The translations under genes were made by a program, and so were the position numbers. Positions 32,778-39,611 of a stretch of DNA of 44,911 bases are shown piece by piece. The DNA is from a virus. The stretch covers positions 1 to 44,911 of IMG/VR virus record IMGVR_UViG_3300037245_001170. One strand, given 5' to 3'. The stretch's first letter is position 1, and each line of letters starts with the position of its first letter. The notes under the pieces are model-generated. The model saw only the letters and a program-made list of their open reading frames with translations, ran no database searches and had not been told where the DNA came from.

Positions 32778-33045
32778 CGGGTGTTCCTCCTCCGGCTTTG
32801 GAGTCAGAGAGAATATCAAGAGCTTTAGCAACGTCCGTGGTGAGCTCGCCGCCATAATGCCCGTCGAGTAGGGCACTCTCCGCCGCGTCGATACAGGCCA
32901 CAAGGATTCCAATTGCGACAGACCGGAATGCAGATTGAAGCAAGAGCGCCTTGCCAGCGGCGATATAGGCCTTGCCGCAATCATAGCAAAGGCCCCCCTG
33001 TGGGTGAGTCGGGCGTCCACAATTATCGCACTCAATTTCGCTCAT
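32758..33045 (-). CDS. 95-aa zinc-ribbon protein
   Basis: AGAGGAGGCCC precedes the ATG. Cys6/Cys9 and Cys20/Cys23 (CDNCGRPTHPQGGLCYDCG) make a classic zinc ribbon. The rest is a hydrophobic helical domain (ALLLQSAFRSVAIGILVACI) that may dimerise or touch a membrane. It overlaps the downstream gene by 20 bp. Confidence 0.67.
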   Translation of the reverse strand: MSEIECDNCGRPTHPQGGLCYDCGKAYIAAGKALLLQSAFRSVAIGILVACIDAAESALLDGHYGGELTTDVAKALDILSDSKAGGGTPDASQNA

Positions 33046-33066
33046 CAGGGCCTCCTCTGGCGCCGT

Positions 33067-33414
33067 CTATCTGTTTGAAGTTGTCGGCTGCCACTGTAGC
33101 CCAAGATACGCCAAATAATGTTCACCGCCCTGGGAGAAGCACTGATTGCAGATAAGGGACTTCTCCGCGTATCCCCAATAGACATATCCACACTCCCGGC
33201 AACCCCACTTGTAATTCTTGTGGCTGCCGAGCGTGTACACATCTTGAGCTTCGATAGCATGGGCGGCGGATACTTCTACGGTCGCGCTCCTGTTCTGCGC
33301 CCGAAGGTCGAAGATTTCCTTCTCGACGTTCACTCTCTCAAAGGCCATGTAGATCATTACCAGCCCTGTGATTGACAGGCCTATAATGATCCCTGCAAAG
33401 TGTTTTTTTGGCAT
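33067..33414 (-). CDS. Membrane-anchored zinc-ribbon protein (paralogue A)
   Basis: 115 aa. One transmembrane helix (FAGIIIGLSITGLVMIYMAF) is followed by a coiled stretch and a C-terminal zinc ribbon with Cys72/Cys75 and Cys89/Cys92 in the pattern WGCRECGYVYW, then ICNQCFSQGGEH and YLG. The same ribbon, with the same flanking residues, appears in the protein at 37232-37648. It is probably attached to the inner membrane with the ribbon in the cytoplasm or periplasm. AGGAGG lies about 10 bp before the ATG. Confidence 0.7.
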   Translation of the reverse strand: MPKKHFAGIIIGLSITGLVMIYMAFERVNVEKEIFDLRAQNRSATVEVSAAHAIEAQDVYTLGSHKNYKWGCRECGYVYWGYAEKSLICNQCFSQGGEHYLAYLGLQWQPTTSNR

Positions 33415-33456
33415 GGTTCAGAGCCTCCTGTGGCGCCGTGCGCCGGTTCGGGGGTA

Positions 33457-33738
33457 TCAACTACCGCTTGAGCCTGCGTTCGGCTCGCCAGCGGCTCCTG
33501 TGGCTGCTGACGGGGACTCTGTGCGTGCGTCGTCGGAGTCTTCGGATACGAGGAAGTAGTTTACGCTCCTATCGAGGGCGACGGACAGGTTCGGCAAGTC
33601 ATTCGAGTTCGGCACTGAATTCCCGAGTATCCAGCTATTGATCGTCTGGCGCGTTCTGCCGATTTGCCGCCCGAGCGCACGCTCTGACATGCCCTGCTCT
33701 TTCATCGCCTGTTTCAGTTTGCTTCCTGAGAATTTCAT
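33457..33738 (-). CDS. XRE-family repressor
   Basis: 93 aa from the ATG at 33738 (GTGGAGGCG upstream). The Cro/CI helix-turn-helix is LKQAMKEQGMSERALGRQIG followed by RTRQTINSWILGNSVPN, then a short LPNLSVALDRSVNYFLV domain end and a disordered Ser/Ala tail. It would bind operators as a dimer. It is the first gene of the leftward replication unit, and a GTTGTG/CACAAC inverted repeat (33760-33765, 33780-33785) flanks its own -10 box, consistent with autoregulation. Confidence 0.82.
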   Translation of the reverse strand: MKFSGSKLKQAMKEQGMSERALGRQIGRTRQTINSWILGNSVPNSNDLPNLSVALDRSVNYFLVSEDSDDARTESPSAATGAAGEPNAGSSGS

Positions 33739-33772
33739 GGGGTCGCCTCCACGTGGTCGGTTGTGTGAGATA

Positions 33773-33801
33773 ACCTTACCACAACATCGGCGAGTTGTCA
33801 A
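33773..33801 (-). promoter_or_regulatory. Promoter of the repressor/replication operon with operator
   Basis: TTGACA (33801-33796), a 17-bp spacer ending TGG, then TAAGGT (33778-33773). A GTTGTG...CACAAC inverted repeat (33760-33785) embraces the -10 box, a likely operator. The leader to the repressor ATG is about 28 nt and contains a CCACGTGG palindrome. Confidence 0.72.
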
Positions 33802-33905
33802 GCGGTTTCTCTGCATCGGCGAAAGGTTTGTCAGTGGACGCTATACTAATGCGGTGTGAGTGTTGGGGTTAGGAGATATAAAAAGATTTGGGACGCAGGG
33901 GTTAA

Positions 33906-33986
33906 ATGGCAGAGAAACGTAACACAGCAAGGGCCGACGACGACGATGCCGCCGACCCGGATGAACTACTTAACGTAAGGCGTTAA
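33906..33986 (+). CDS. Possible 26-aa rightward peptide
   Basis: In the 168-bp gap between the repressor promoter and the next leftward gene, a plus-strand ATG at 33906 with AGGGG upstream opens MAEKRNTARADDDDAADPDE and ends LLNVRR. Its stop lies in a CTTAACG-TAAGG-CGTTAAG inverted repeat (33969-33987) that also covers the end of the convergent gene. The peptide is weakly supported. The palindrome could be an operator or a bidirectional stop. Confidence 0.3.
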   Translation: MAEKRNTARADDDDAADPDELLNVRR

Positions 33987-34194
33987 GTGCGTCTCCGCTC
34001 TTGTAGTGGTCGCCTATGTTTTTAAGGTGGGCATCGAGCGCAAAGCAGATGACTTGCGATCCCTTGGTCTGCTGGTTCTTGGGCATGCCTGCTTCGCGCT
34101 GCATTTTATTCATCTCCTGCACATATGCGATCAGCCGCTCTTCGAGTGCGGTCGGCATGACGACCGTCTTCTGTACGTGGTTCTCTTTGACCAT
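33970..34194 (-). CDS. Small helical, ribbon-helix-helix-like protein
   Basis: 74 aa from the ATG at 34194 (GAAGGGAGC upstream; overlaps the upstream stop as TAATG). A beta-strand-like VQKTVVMPTALEERLIAYVQE leads into a second helix (KGSQVICFALDAHLKNI), the order of a MetJ/Arc ribbon-helix-helix fold. If so it is a small DNA-binding repressor. The pattern is suggestive, not decisive. Confidence 0.55.
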   Translation of the reverse strand: MVKENHVQKTVVMPTALEERLIAYVQEMNKMQREAGMPKNQQTKGSQVICFALDAHLKNIGDHYKSGDALNALR

Positions 34195-34505
34195 TATTGG
34201 GCTCCCTTCTGCTTGATGTATGCGCGGACGCGCCGGACAATGTAAGTCTCTTGGCCATGCCGGCAAGGACACCTAACTAGATCACTCGCGCTGGCACAGA
34301 GCACAGGGAAAGCCTCACGACAATAGCGTCGGCACATAAGATAGTTGTCGTTGTCATCCCTCGGCCTATCGCCGAACAGAACCCTCTCGTCTATTGGGGT
34401 TTCGCCCTTCTTTCGATAGAAGGGACATTTGCCGCTCCTATTCTCCATAGCCAGCCATGCCTTGAGCAGCCGCAACGCTCTCTTTGACACTTCCAGTTCG
34501 CTCAT
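34194..34505 (-). CDS. 103-aa Cys-rich protein
   Basis: AAAGGAGCTAGG precedes the ATG. A helical start (SKRALRLLKAWLAMENRSG) leads to Cys residues at KCPFYRK, LMCRRYCREAFPVLC and RCPCRHG, with enough ligands for one or two zinc sites. It ends with a basic helix (TYIVRRVRAYIKQKG). No family was recognised. Confidence 0.62.
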   Translation of the reverse strand: MSELEVSKRALRLLKAWLAMENRSGKCPFYRKKGETPIDERVLFGDRPRDDNDNYLMCRRYCREAFPVLCASASDLVRCPCRHGQETYIVRRVRAYIKQKGAQ

Positions 34506-34508
34506 ATC

Positions 34509-34856
34509 CTAGCTCCTTTCCCTCGGCTTGGTAGCCGCCTCGTAAAAGGCTATGGCGGTGGTTTCCCTGTATTTATCCTGTAGTGCGGCTACGCCCCCAA
34601 AACTTCCCTTGAGTCGCGCCACTCTATATTCCTCGGTCGCCACGGCATCGGCCTTATTAAACTCCCTTTCTGCCTCATCGCTCAACAGCCACTCGACCGA
34701 CCAATAGAGGCCCATATGCAACTCGCAGAACGCTCGGATACAGTTCGCCTTGGTGATATAGCAGCCGTCCGGCCATTCCTTCTCGAACACGTCCACGTCA
34801 CATGCTCCAAGGTCGTGTAGCTGTGCTGCGGTTATTTTGATTCTTCGGCGTGTCAT
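34509..34856 (-). CDS. 115-aa protein of unknown function
   Basis: The ATG at 34856 follows GAGGAGG; the longer frame is antisense to the next gene and rejected. It begins TRRRIKITAAQLHDLGACDVD, with a helical SDEAEREFNKADAVATEEYR later. No motif. Its start abuts the upstream stop. Confidence 0.58.
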   Translation of the reverse strand: MTRRRIKITAAQLHDLGACDVDVFEKEWPDGCYITKANCIRAFCELHMGLYWSVEWLLSDEAEREFNKADAVATEEYRVARLKGSFGGVAALQDKYRETTAIAFYEAATKPRERS

Positions 34857-35041
34857 TATGGCATCCTCCTCATGTCCGCCAGCGCAAGCCGTCCGCAGTC
34901 TTCGACTTTCTCCGCCCACGGGATGCGTACCCATTCGAGGTCGATCCACTGCCAATTCGTGACTTCCCCGTATTGGCTCGGGAACGTGGCCTTTGTGTTT
35001 TCGAGCCATTTGGTAATCAGTGCTGCTGCTGGTACTGGCAT
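34856..35041 (-). CDS. 61-aa protein of unknown function
   Basis: The ATG at 35041 has GAGAGGAG upstream. The sequence PVPAAALITKWLENTKATFP leads to a Trp-rich WQWIDLEWVRIPWAEK and a short helix. No family was recognised. The stop overlaps the next start. Confidence 0.55.
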   Translation of the reverse strand: MPVPAAALITKWLENTKATFPSQYGEVTNWQWIDLEWVRIPWAEKVEDCGRLALADMRRMP

Positions 35042-35070
35042 GATCTCATTCTCCTCTCGCGCTCTCGCGC

Positions 35071-35178
35071 TTATCTGTTCCCGTTTACCCTCAAGCCAGC
35101 GCAATGCCGACACGACACCTCGCTTACCAGCGTCCAGTGATTGCACGTGCGGCACTGCCAGTAGTAGCGGAGCCTCAT
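35071..35178 (-). CDS. 35-aa zinc-ribbon peptide
   Basis: ATG at 35178. Cys9/Cys12 and Cys23/Cys26 (QCRTC, SCRHC) are two CXXC pairs in 35 residues. Its own ribosome site is weak, but a 7-codon frame with a good AGAGGAG site ends just upstream (start 35199) and could deliver ribosomes by coupling. Confidence 0.48.
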   Translation of the reverse strand: MRLRYYWQCRTCNHWTLVSEVSCRHCAGLRVNGNR

Positions 35179-35261
35179 CGCGTCGTGATTCTATTCATGA
35201 TATGCGCTCCTCTCGGTTGTCCGTGTGTGCGCTCCGTGGTGGCAGCGGGGGGTCGTGGGGG

Positions 35262-35516
35262 TTATCTCGCATACTCTGGAAGATCAACAGCCCAATAGTC
35301 TTGATTCGGTTCCCACGGATTGTAGATTTCGAGGTCGGCAGGCCGAGCGCCGAAGGTGTCGCCGCACGTGCATTCTTTATACCCGCAGAGCTTTTTCCAT
35401 GCTTGCTTCGCGGCTCGCTTAGAGACTTGATATTTGCCCGGGCCTGTGTTCCAATTGTCCTTGAGTAATATATCGGCTGTCGTGTTGTGGAAATCATTAT
35501 ACATACGATATTTCAT
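35262..35516 (-). CDS. 84-aa protein with Cys motif
   Basis: GAAGGAGCGAG precedes the ATG at 35516. The sequence KYRMYNDFHNTTADILLKDN, then a basic helix (SKRAAKQAWKKLCGYK) and a CTCGDTFGARPADLE segment, gives Cys44, Cys49 and Cys51. An overlapping frame ending at 35195 is its shadow. Confidence 0.6.
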   Translation of the reverse strand: MKYRMYNDFHNTTADILLKDNWNTGPGKYQVSKRAAKQAWKKLCGYKECTCGDTFGARPADLEIYNPWEPNQDYWAVDLPEYAR

Positions 35517-35547
35517 GTCTCTCGCTCCTTCTCCGCTCGTGGCGGGG

Positions 35548-35688
35548 TTACTTCCAGTCTATGCAGCCAGGCGGCACATTGCTGACCATAAATAGCATAT
35601 CCGACTCCTTGTCACAGTCTCCGCTCTGTTTGCAGGTTGCGCACAGCATGTGCTCTTGCTCCTTGAATAACCGCTCAAGCTCTGTCAT
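35548..35688 (-). CDS. 46-aa Cys-rich peptide
   Basis: ATG at 35688 with ACAGGAGC upstream. Helical start TELERLFKEQEHMLCATCK, then Cys16, Cys19, Cys25 and Cys42, a possible zinc site. The spacers before it and after it share a 28-30-bp repeat. Confidence 0.55.
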   Translation of the reverse strand: MTELERLFKEQEHMLCATCKQSGDCDKESDMLFMVSNVPPGCIDWK

Positions 35689-35725
35689 CCTATCGCTCCT
35701 GTCTCCGCTCGTGGGCGGGGTTATG

Positions 35726-35959
35726 CTAGGCTGTGCTTGCGCGCTGTAGAACGTCCAGATCAAGCACTTTGCCATGCTTGACTTGGAATTGTCCGTCAGT
35801 GCACAGTTTAATTAGCTTGAGTTGCTTATACACTGCCAAGATGTGCGCTGCCTCTCCATGCGTGAAACCACGATCTTCTACCAGGTAGTCAAGAAAACGC
35901 TGCCTTGCGTTCTCTATACGCTGGATCACTGGCCCCATCTCTTGCTTGAGGTTATCCAT
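35726..35959 (-). CDS. 77-aa protein, first gene of a leftward unit
   Basis: ATG at 35959 with GAAAGGAGT upstream, about 40 nt after the promoter at 36006-36033. Mostly helical: NLKQEMGPVIQRIENARQRF, DYLVEDRGFTHGEAAHILAV, then a short beta-like tail. The pattern could be a helix-turn-helix, but that is not convincing. Being first after the promoter, it is likely made very early. Confidence 0.6.
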   Translation of the reverse strand: MDNLKQEMGPVIQRIENARQRFLDYLVEDRGFTHGEAAHILAVYKQLKLIKLCTDGQFQVKHGKVLDLDVLQRASTA

Positions 35960-36005
35960 TGTGCTACTCCTTTCAGTTGTCCGTGTGTGCGTGTAAACTA
36001 GGGTA

Positions 36006-36033
36006 ATCTTATCACAATATGGTAGGATGTCAA
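36006..36033 (-). promoter_or_regulatory. Sigma-70 promoter beside the origin
   Basis: TTGACA (36033-36028), a 16-bp spacer ending TGA, then TAAGAT (36011-36006) on the minus strand. It shares the GCTTGACA context with the repressor promoter and fires leftward away from the origin region. Confidence 0.75.
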
Positions 36034-36995
36034 GCGATTTCTTCAAAGAATCTTTCGGGCTGGTACACCTACTAGGCGCAACCCCATAGACTAGCACGAC
36101 TTACAGCACAAAAGAAAAGTCTCGGGCGCAGGCTAGGCTAGCAGAGGAATGCGCTCGGCGACGCCTTATTATCGCCAATGAGAATAGCGCAACCCTTATT
36201 ATCGTTTCAGACGCTAAACAATAATAACGAACAACATACAGTCGTTAACTTCACCCCAGAAGCGAAAGTAGATGTTTCAGGTGAATGTGTTGCGCCTATA
36301 GAGTTATCCACATTCTATCCACAGAGTTATCCACAAGTTATCCACAGGATAAGTCGCCCAGCCTCAACATCTTCTGAAAGTTATCCACAATTTAGGCGCG
36401 CCCCTGCTACTTCTTAAAGAATAAGAAGAAAAAGAAACAACTAAATGACAAAACCTACTCCATCATCCGACAGGATGATAGCCCTGCAAGAGCGGTCGCC
36501 TCTTCTTATGCTTCTACTTCTTACGCAGCGTTGAGGATAAGAGCGGCCAGCCAGGAACTACAAACGTAATGAAACGTTACACAACGCAGGATAATAAGAA
36601 ACGTAACGTTATGTTACAATGATATGTTTAGGGGTTCCAATATTCTCTCTTGTCGTTCCTGCGCGTGTTCAATACCCCAACACTATCCTCTTCTCATCAT
36701 GAGGCGTATTGTAATGTCTCGCTGTAGGGGTGTAGGAGCGTCGTCACTGAATAAGCGCATGTTCTGGAGGGGTAACGGTAGGGGTGGAGACAATAATCGC
36801 TTAGGGAGCGACAGACATAGCTCTGGATATTATGGACGCACATAGTCTTATTAAGCGAGTGGTATGGTAGGCGCAGGAAATATATTGCAGGGAGGGATAG
36901 ACCCCTATACCCCGCCTTGGGGGGCTGTCTGGCTGTATGGTACCTGTCCCAAAGATGCAGATTTATCAAAATCAAGGTAGGTTACGAAAACGTAA
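36034..36995. other. Non-coding origin-like region
   Basis: About 960 bp with no credible gene on either strand. It contains an 11-bp direct repeat CCTTATTATCG (36164-36174, 36194-36204) with an inverted GATAATAAG at 36590-36598. It also holds the DnaA-box cluster, AT-rich stretches (36411-36455, 36590-36625), AACGTWA-type repeats between 36561 and 36615 including GTAAC-GTTAT-GTTAC, and a palindrome TTACG-AAAA-CGTAA at 36982-36995. Confidence 0.7.
36304..36389 (+). other. DnaA-box cluster (replication origin candidate)
   Basis: Perfect TTATCCACA boxes lie at 36304-36312, 36327-36335, 36338-36346 and 36381-36389, with a one-mismatch box CTATCCACA at 36315-36323. The first four are spaced 11, 12 and 11 bp apart in the same orientation, so they lie on one face of the helix. 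This is the layout of DnaA arrays in plasmid and chromosomal origins, and AT-rich DNA suitable for unwinding follows. Confidence 0.85.
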
Positions 36996-37241
36996 TTAGT
37001 CTGTACCACTGTCACCAGATAAAACTCTCACCCCAACACGCATGGCTCCAGTTCGTTTTATAGCTGCCTCCATCATATTGTCGAGAGCCTGGAGGCCCAG
37101 TTTGTGCATTATGAGTTCTGTTGCGTCTTCTGCCAGCATTATTCTTCCGTCAACACTGATTTTGCCGGTGTGTGGTTCAGCCCATGCGTTTCCTCCGGCC
37201 TTATTGTAGAGGTCGATCATGTCTACAAATGCTATTCCCAT
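36996..37241 (-). CDS. 81-aa protein of unknown function
   Basis: The ATG at 37241 has CGGGAGGAAG upstream. Sequence features: GIAFVDMIDLYNKAGGNAWA, then ISVDGRIMLAEDATELIM and an amphipathic helix (ALDNMMEAAIKRTG). No family was recognised. It is the last gene before the origin region. Confidence 0.6.
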   Translation of the reverse strand: MGIAFVDMIDLYNKAGGNAWAEPHTGKISVDGRIMLAEDATELIMHKLGLQALDNMMEAAIKRTGAMRVGVRVLSGDSGTD

Positions 37242-37648
37242 ACTTCCTCCCGAGCTTCTGGGCAATCACCAGAGATACAACGCTCCTGTTCCCCGAGATA
37301 TACCATCGGGTTGTGTTTGCCTTTGCTGAAACATTCGTGGCAGAACAGGTTTTCTCTCACCTTGCTCCAGTAGATATAACCGCACGGTACACACCCGTGT
37401 TTGTGTTCTGTGACCGTCATCCAAGAGCTAAACGAGGCGGTTATGACTCTATTTTCGATCTTGTTGGTAAAATCTATGATTATTGTGGGTTCATCTTGGG
37501 TGGGCGGTCGCGGATCGGGTATTCGCTCCAAGTCTGTATCTGGTATATATCGGGCAATACTCCGATCCAATGTCGCCTTAACAGCCAACCCGAGCAACAC
37601 AATAGCCCCTAATATTGCTGCGGCTGTGCAATAGTCTTTCCACTTCAT
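37232..37648 (-). CDS. Membrane-anchored zinc-ribbon protein (paralogue B)
   Basis: 138 aa from the ATG at 37648 (AAGGAAAAG upstream). A transmembrane helix (AAAILGAIVLLGLAV) leads to a Pro/Asp-rich linker and then a zinc ribbon with Cys86/Cys89 and Cys103/Cys106: HGCVPCGYIYW, LFCHECFSKGKHN, then YLGEQ. This is the same ribbon as in the protein at 33067-33414, including the aromatic and Gly positions. An extra CISGDC pair follows. It overlaps the downstream start by 10 bp. Confidence 0.7.
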   Translation of the reverse strand: MKWKDYCTAAAILGAIVLLGLAVKATLDRSIARYIPDTDLERIPDPRPPTQDEPTIIIDFTNKIENRVITASFSSWMTVTEHKHGCVPCGYIYWSKVRENLFCHECFSKGKHNPMVYLGEQERCISGDCPEAREEVWE

Positions 37649-37717
37649 TTTCTTTTCCTTTCGTTGTCCCAAAGATGCAGATTACATAAAAACCAAGTCA
37701 CTTACGATATTGTAAGT

Positions 37718-37969
37718 TTATCTTACTCTTGGGATTCCTCTTTGGTGTGTAGCTGCGATGGTAAGATGTGATAGCCATGGGTTGATAGGGTGATTGAATA
37801 CATCGAAGTGGTAGTTTATGCTTACCCTTCCCCATCCTGCGCTTGTGAGCCATTTATTGATTTCGTCGGCTCGCACAGTATGGGTTTGGTTTTTGTCCAT
37901 CTTGAGGTTCAAGATATGGGATTCTGGCTCTCCCCAAGCGAACACGGTTTCGCTGTCTAATATGTACAT
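37718..37969 (-). CDS. 83-aa protein of unknown function
   Basis: GGGAGGAACGAT precedes the ATG. It begins YILDSETVFAWGEPESHILN and contains VRADEINKWLTSAGWGRVS and INYHFDVFNHPINPWLSHL. A compact mixed fold with aromatic residues, no known family. Both flanking spacers hold the GATGCAGATT element. Confidence 0.6.
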   Translation of the reverse strand: MYILDSETVFAWGEPESHILNLKMDKNQTHTVRADEINKWLTSAGWGRVSINYHFDVFNHPINPWLSHLTIAATHQRGIPRVR

Positions 37970-38012
37970 ATCGTTCCTCCCAACAATGCAGATTACTGTG
38001 TTTTAACCCTTA

Positions 38013-38201
38013 TTACGTTTTCGTAATCTTCTGGTTGATCGCCTCTTGTTCTGCGATTATTCGTTTGGCTATCCTTTCTGCTGACAATGGGCCTTTCCCG
38101 GTTTTCTCGCACACCCACATGATCCCGAAGAGCGCGAGAGGTACAATCGCTAACATTGCCAATAGAATGCCAACGGAGGTTGCTATTTCGAGTCCAGACA
38201 T
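38013..38201 (-). CDS. 62-aa single-pass membrane protein
   Basis: The ATG at 38201 (GAAAGGAAA upstream) was chosen over an open frame starting at 38318. The N-terminal half is one transmembrane helix (ATSVGILLAMLAIVPLALFG) and the rest is a charged helix (SAERIAKRIIAEQEAINQK). Function unknown; it could act at the inner membrane during early infection. Confidence 0.6.
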   Translation of the reverse strand: MSGLEIATSVGILLAMLAIVPLALFGIMWVCEKTGKGPLSAERIAKRIIAEQEAINQKITKT

Positions 38202-38232
38202 ATCATTTCCTTTCGTTGCACCGAGATGCAGA

Positions 38233-38496
38233 TTACATACTTTTCCAGTAGCAGGTGTCCGAGCAGTACCTAAATTCAGTGCTATCGAATGCTCTTGTTC
38301 TTGTTTTCCCACAGACACAGCATTTGAAGGTATACCCGGCGTTGATTATCCTTGTGATATGGTTTTCAAGTTTATCCCAGTGGGGCTTCATCACACGAAC
38401 AAACTCGGCATCTTGTTCCTCACACCACTTCTTTAGGGCTTCTTCGTTTTCGGTTGCGGTGTATACCGGGTGTCCTTCAGAGTTGAGTTTCACCAT
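38233..38496 (-). CDS. 87-aa zinc-binding protein
   Basis: ATG at 38496 with AGGAGGAAG upstream, overlapping the aminotransferase stop by 7 bp. The helical start (ENEEALKKWCEEQDAEFVR) is followed by a C-terminal zinc site, FKCCVCGKTRTRAF then YCSDTC. The stop codon is embedded in the GATGCAGATT element. Function unknown. Confidence 0.63.
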   Translation of the reverse strand: MVKLNSEGHPVYTATENEEALKKWCEEQDAEFVRVMKPHWDKLENHITRIINAGYTFKCCVCGKTRTRAFDSTEFRYCSDTCYWKSM

Positions 38497-39599
38497 CTTC
38501 TTCCTCCTGATTTGATGGCATCGATCACGAATGCTCTTTGTTCGGGGGTCAGATACGGGAACATTGGGATTGCCAGTGATTGTTTTGCGGCCCGTTCGGC
38601 CTCGGGAAAGTCGCCCTCCTTGTAGCCGAGGTACGTAAAGCATTCCTGCATGTGGAGCGGCAGCGGATAGTATATCTCGGAGCTTATTTGTGCCCCAGCC
38701 AGGAACGCCTTTAGACGGTCGCGGCGGTCGGATCGAATGACGTATTGATTGAACGAGTGCCGCTGACCACGTAAGGTTGCTGGCAGGGTGAGACCATCGA
38801 TGCCTGCAAGCTCTCGGGAATAGATGCGCGCATGATCCCAACGCATCCCAACCCATCGCTCCACTTGTTTTATTCCGACCAGCAGGATCGCAGCCTGTAT
38901 GGCATCGAGGCGGCTGTTTATGCCTATCTCGGCGTGGTAATATTTGGGTCTGCTGCCGTGAGCCCGGATGAGGCGACACCTTTCGGCCAGTTCGTCGTCA
39001 GAGGTCGTAATCATCCCTCCATCTCCGAAGCCGCCAAGGTTCTTTGTGGGATAGAAGCTTAGGCATGCGATATCGCCGATAGAGCCTGCCTCCCTCCCAT
39101 CATATTCGGCTCCGAGCGATTGGGCGGCATCCTCGATGACGGCAACACCACATTGAGCAGCGACATCGTTGATCGGCCCCATCTCGGCGCATTGGCCGAA
39201 GAGGTGGACGGGGATAATCGCTTTTGTGCGTCTGTGTATCTGCTTGATGATTAGTTGCTCGTCGATGTTGAATGTGTCGGGTCGAATGTCAACGAATACG
39301 GGGGTTGCGCCCACTCGGCATATCGCGCTGACGGTTGAAAAGAACGTGTAGGGCGTCGTGATGACCTCGTCGCCTTCGCCTATGCCGAGCGCCATCAAGG
39401 CGATCAGCAGCGCATCGCTACCAGAGGCTACGCCTATCCCGTGTTTTGCGCCGACGTAAGTGGCTACCTCCGCCTCGATCTGTTGTACATTTGCCCCCAT
39501 AATGAAGTCGGCGCTGTCGATTACAGATTCGAGCGCATCCATGATGGCGGCCCTATTAGCTTTGATCTGGGGCTTTAGGTCGAGGGTTGGGACTCTCAT
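38490..39599 (-). CDS. DegT/DnrJ/EryC1-type PLP sugar aminotransferase
   Basis: 369 aa, full length for the family. Motifs in order: VASGSDALLIALMAL (57-71), TTPYTFFST (81-89), VIEDAAQSLGAEYDG with the PLP-ring Asp157 and Gln160, and SFYPTKNLGGFGDGG with the PLP lysine at 186. Then come NSRLDAIQAAIL and an FNQYVIRS segment. The enzyme transfers an amino group from glutamate to a keto-sugar nucleotide. WbpE, WlbC and GnnB are of this type. With the dehydrogenase at 40353 it could make a 3-amino-3-deoxy sugar nucleotide. GGGAG precedes the start. Confidence 0.9.
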   Translation of the reverse strand: MRVPTLDLKPQIKANRAAIMDALESVIDSADFIMGANVQQIEAEVATYVGAKHGIGVASGSDALLIALMALGIGEGDEVITTPYTFFSTVSAICRVGATPVFVDIRPDTFNIDEQLIIKQIHRRTKAIIPVHLFGQCAEMGPINDVAAQCGVAVIEDAAQSLGAEYDGREAGSIGDIACLSFYPTKNLGGFGDGGMITTSDDELAERCRLIRAHGSRPKYYHAEIGINSRLDAIQAAILLVGIKQVERWVGMRWDHARIYSRELAGIDGLTLPATLRGQRHSFNQYVIRSDRRDRLKAFLAGAQISSEIYYPLPLHMQECFTYLGYKEGDFPEAERAAKQSLAIPMFPYLTPEQRAFVIDAIKSGGRRW

Positions 39600-39611
39600 A
39601 AGGGGCTCCCA

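Larger units (their letters stand above)
36954..38238 (-). repeat. Four copies of an intergenic GATGCAGATT element
   Basis: Plus-strand copies: 36954-36963, 37674-37683, 37986-37995 (first base differs) and 38225-38234. The first two share 19 bp (TGTCCCAAAGATGCAGATT) and the second and fourth share 14 bp. In three cases a small palindrome (36982-36995, 37701-37716, 38012-38027) lies at or next to the stop codon just before it in the reading direction. Every copy is at a gene junction. Confidence 0.8.

Noticed and set aside
32778-33035. N-terminal extension of the 93-aa basic protein
   Set aside because: It is antisense-frame sequence over the 95-aa zinc-ribbon gene, while the ATG at 32777 has a clear ribosome site.
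35195-35497. 100-codon minus frame overlapping the 84-aa gene
   Set aside because: The alternative at 35262-35516 has a strong ribosome site and more protein-like sequence; this one is basic and low in structure.
36178-36975. Several 60-90-codon open frames on both strands (e.g. 36178-36417, 36624-36845, 36697-36975)
   Set aside because: They lack ribosome sites, have non-protein-like composition and run through the DnaA-box and repeat-rich origin region.
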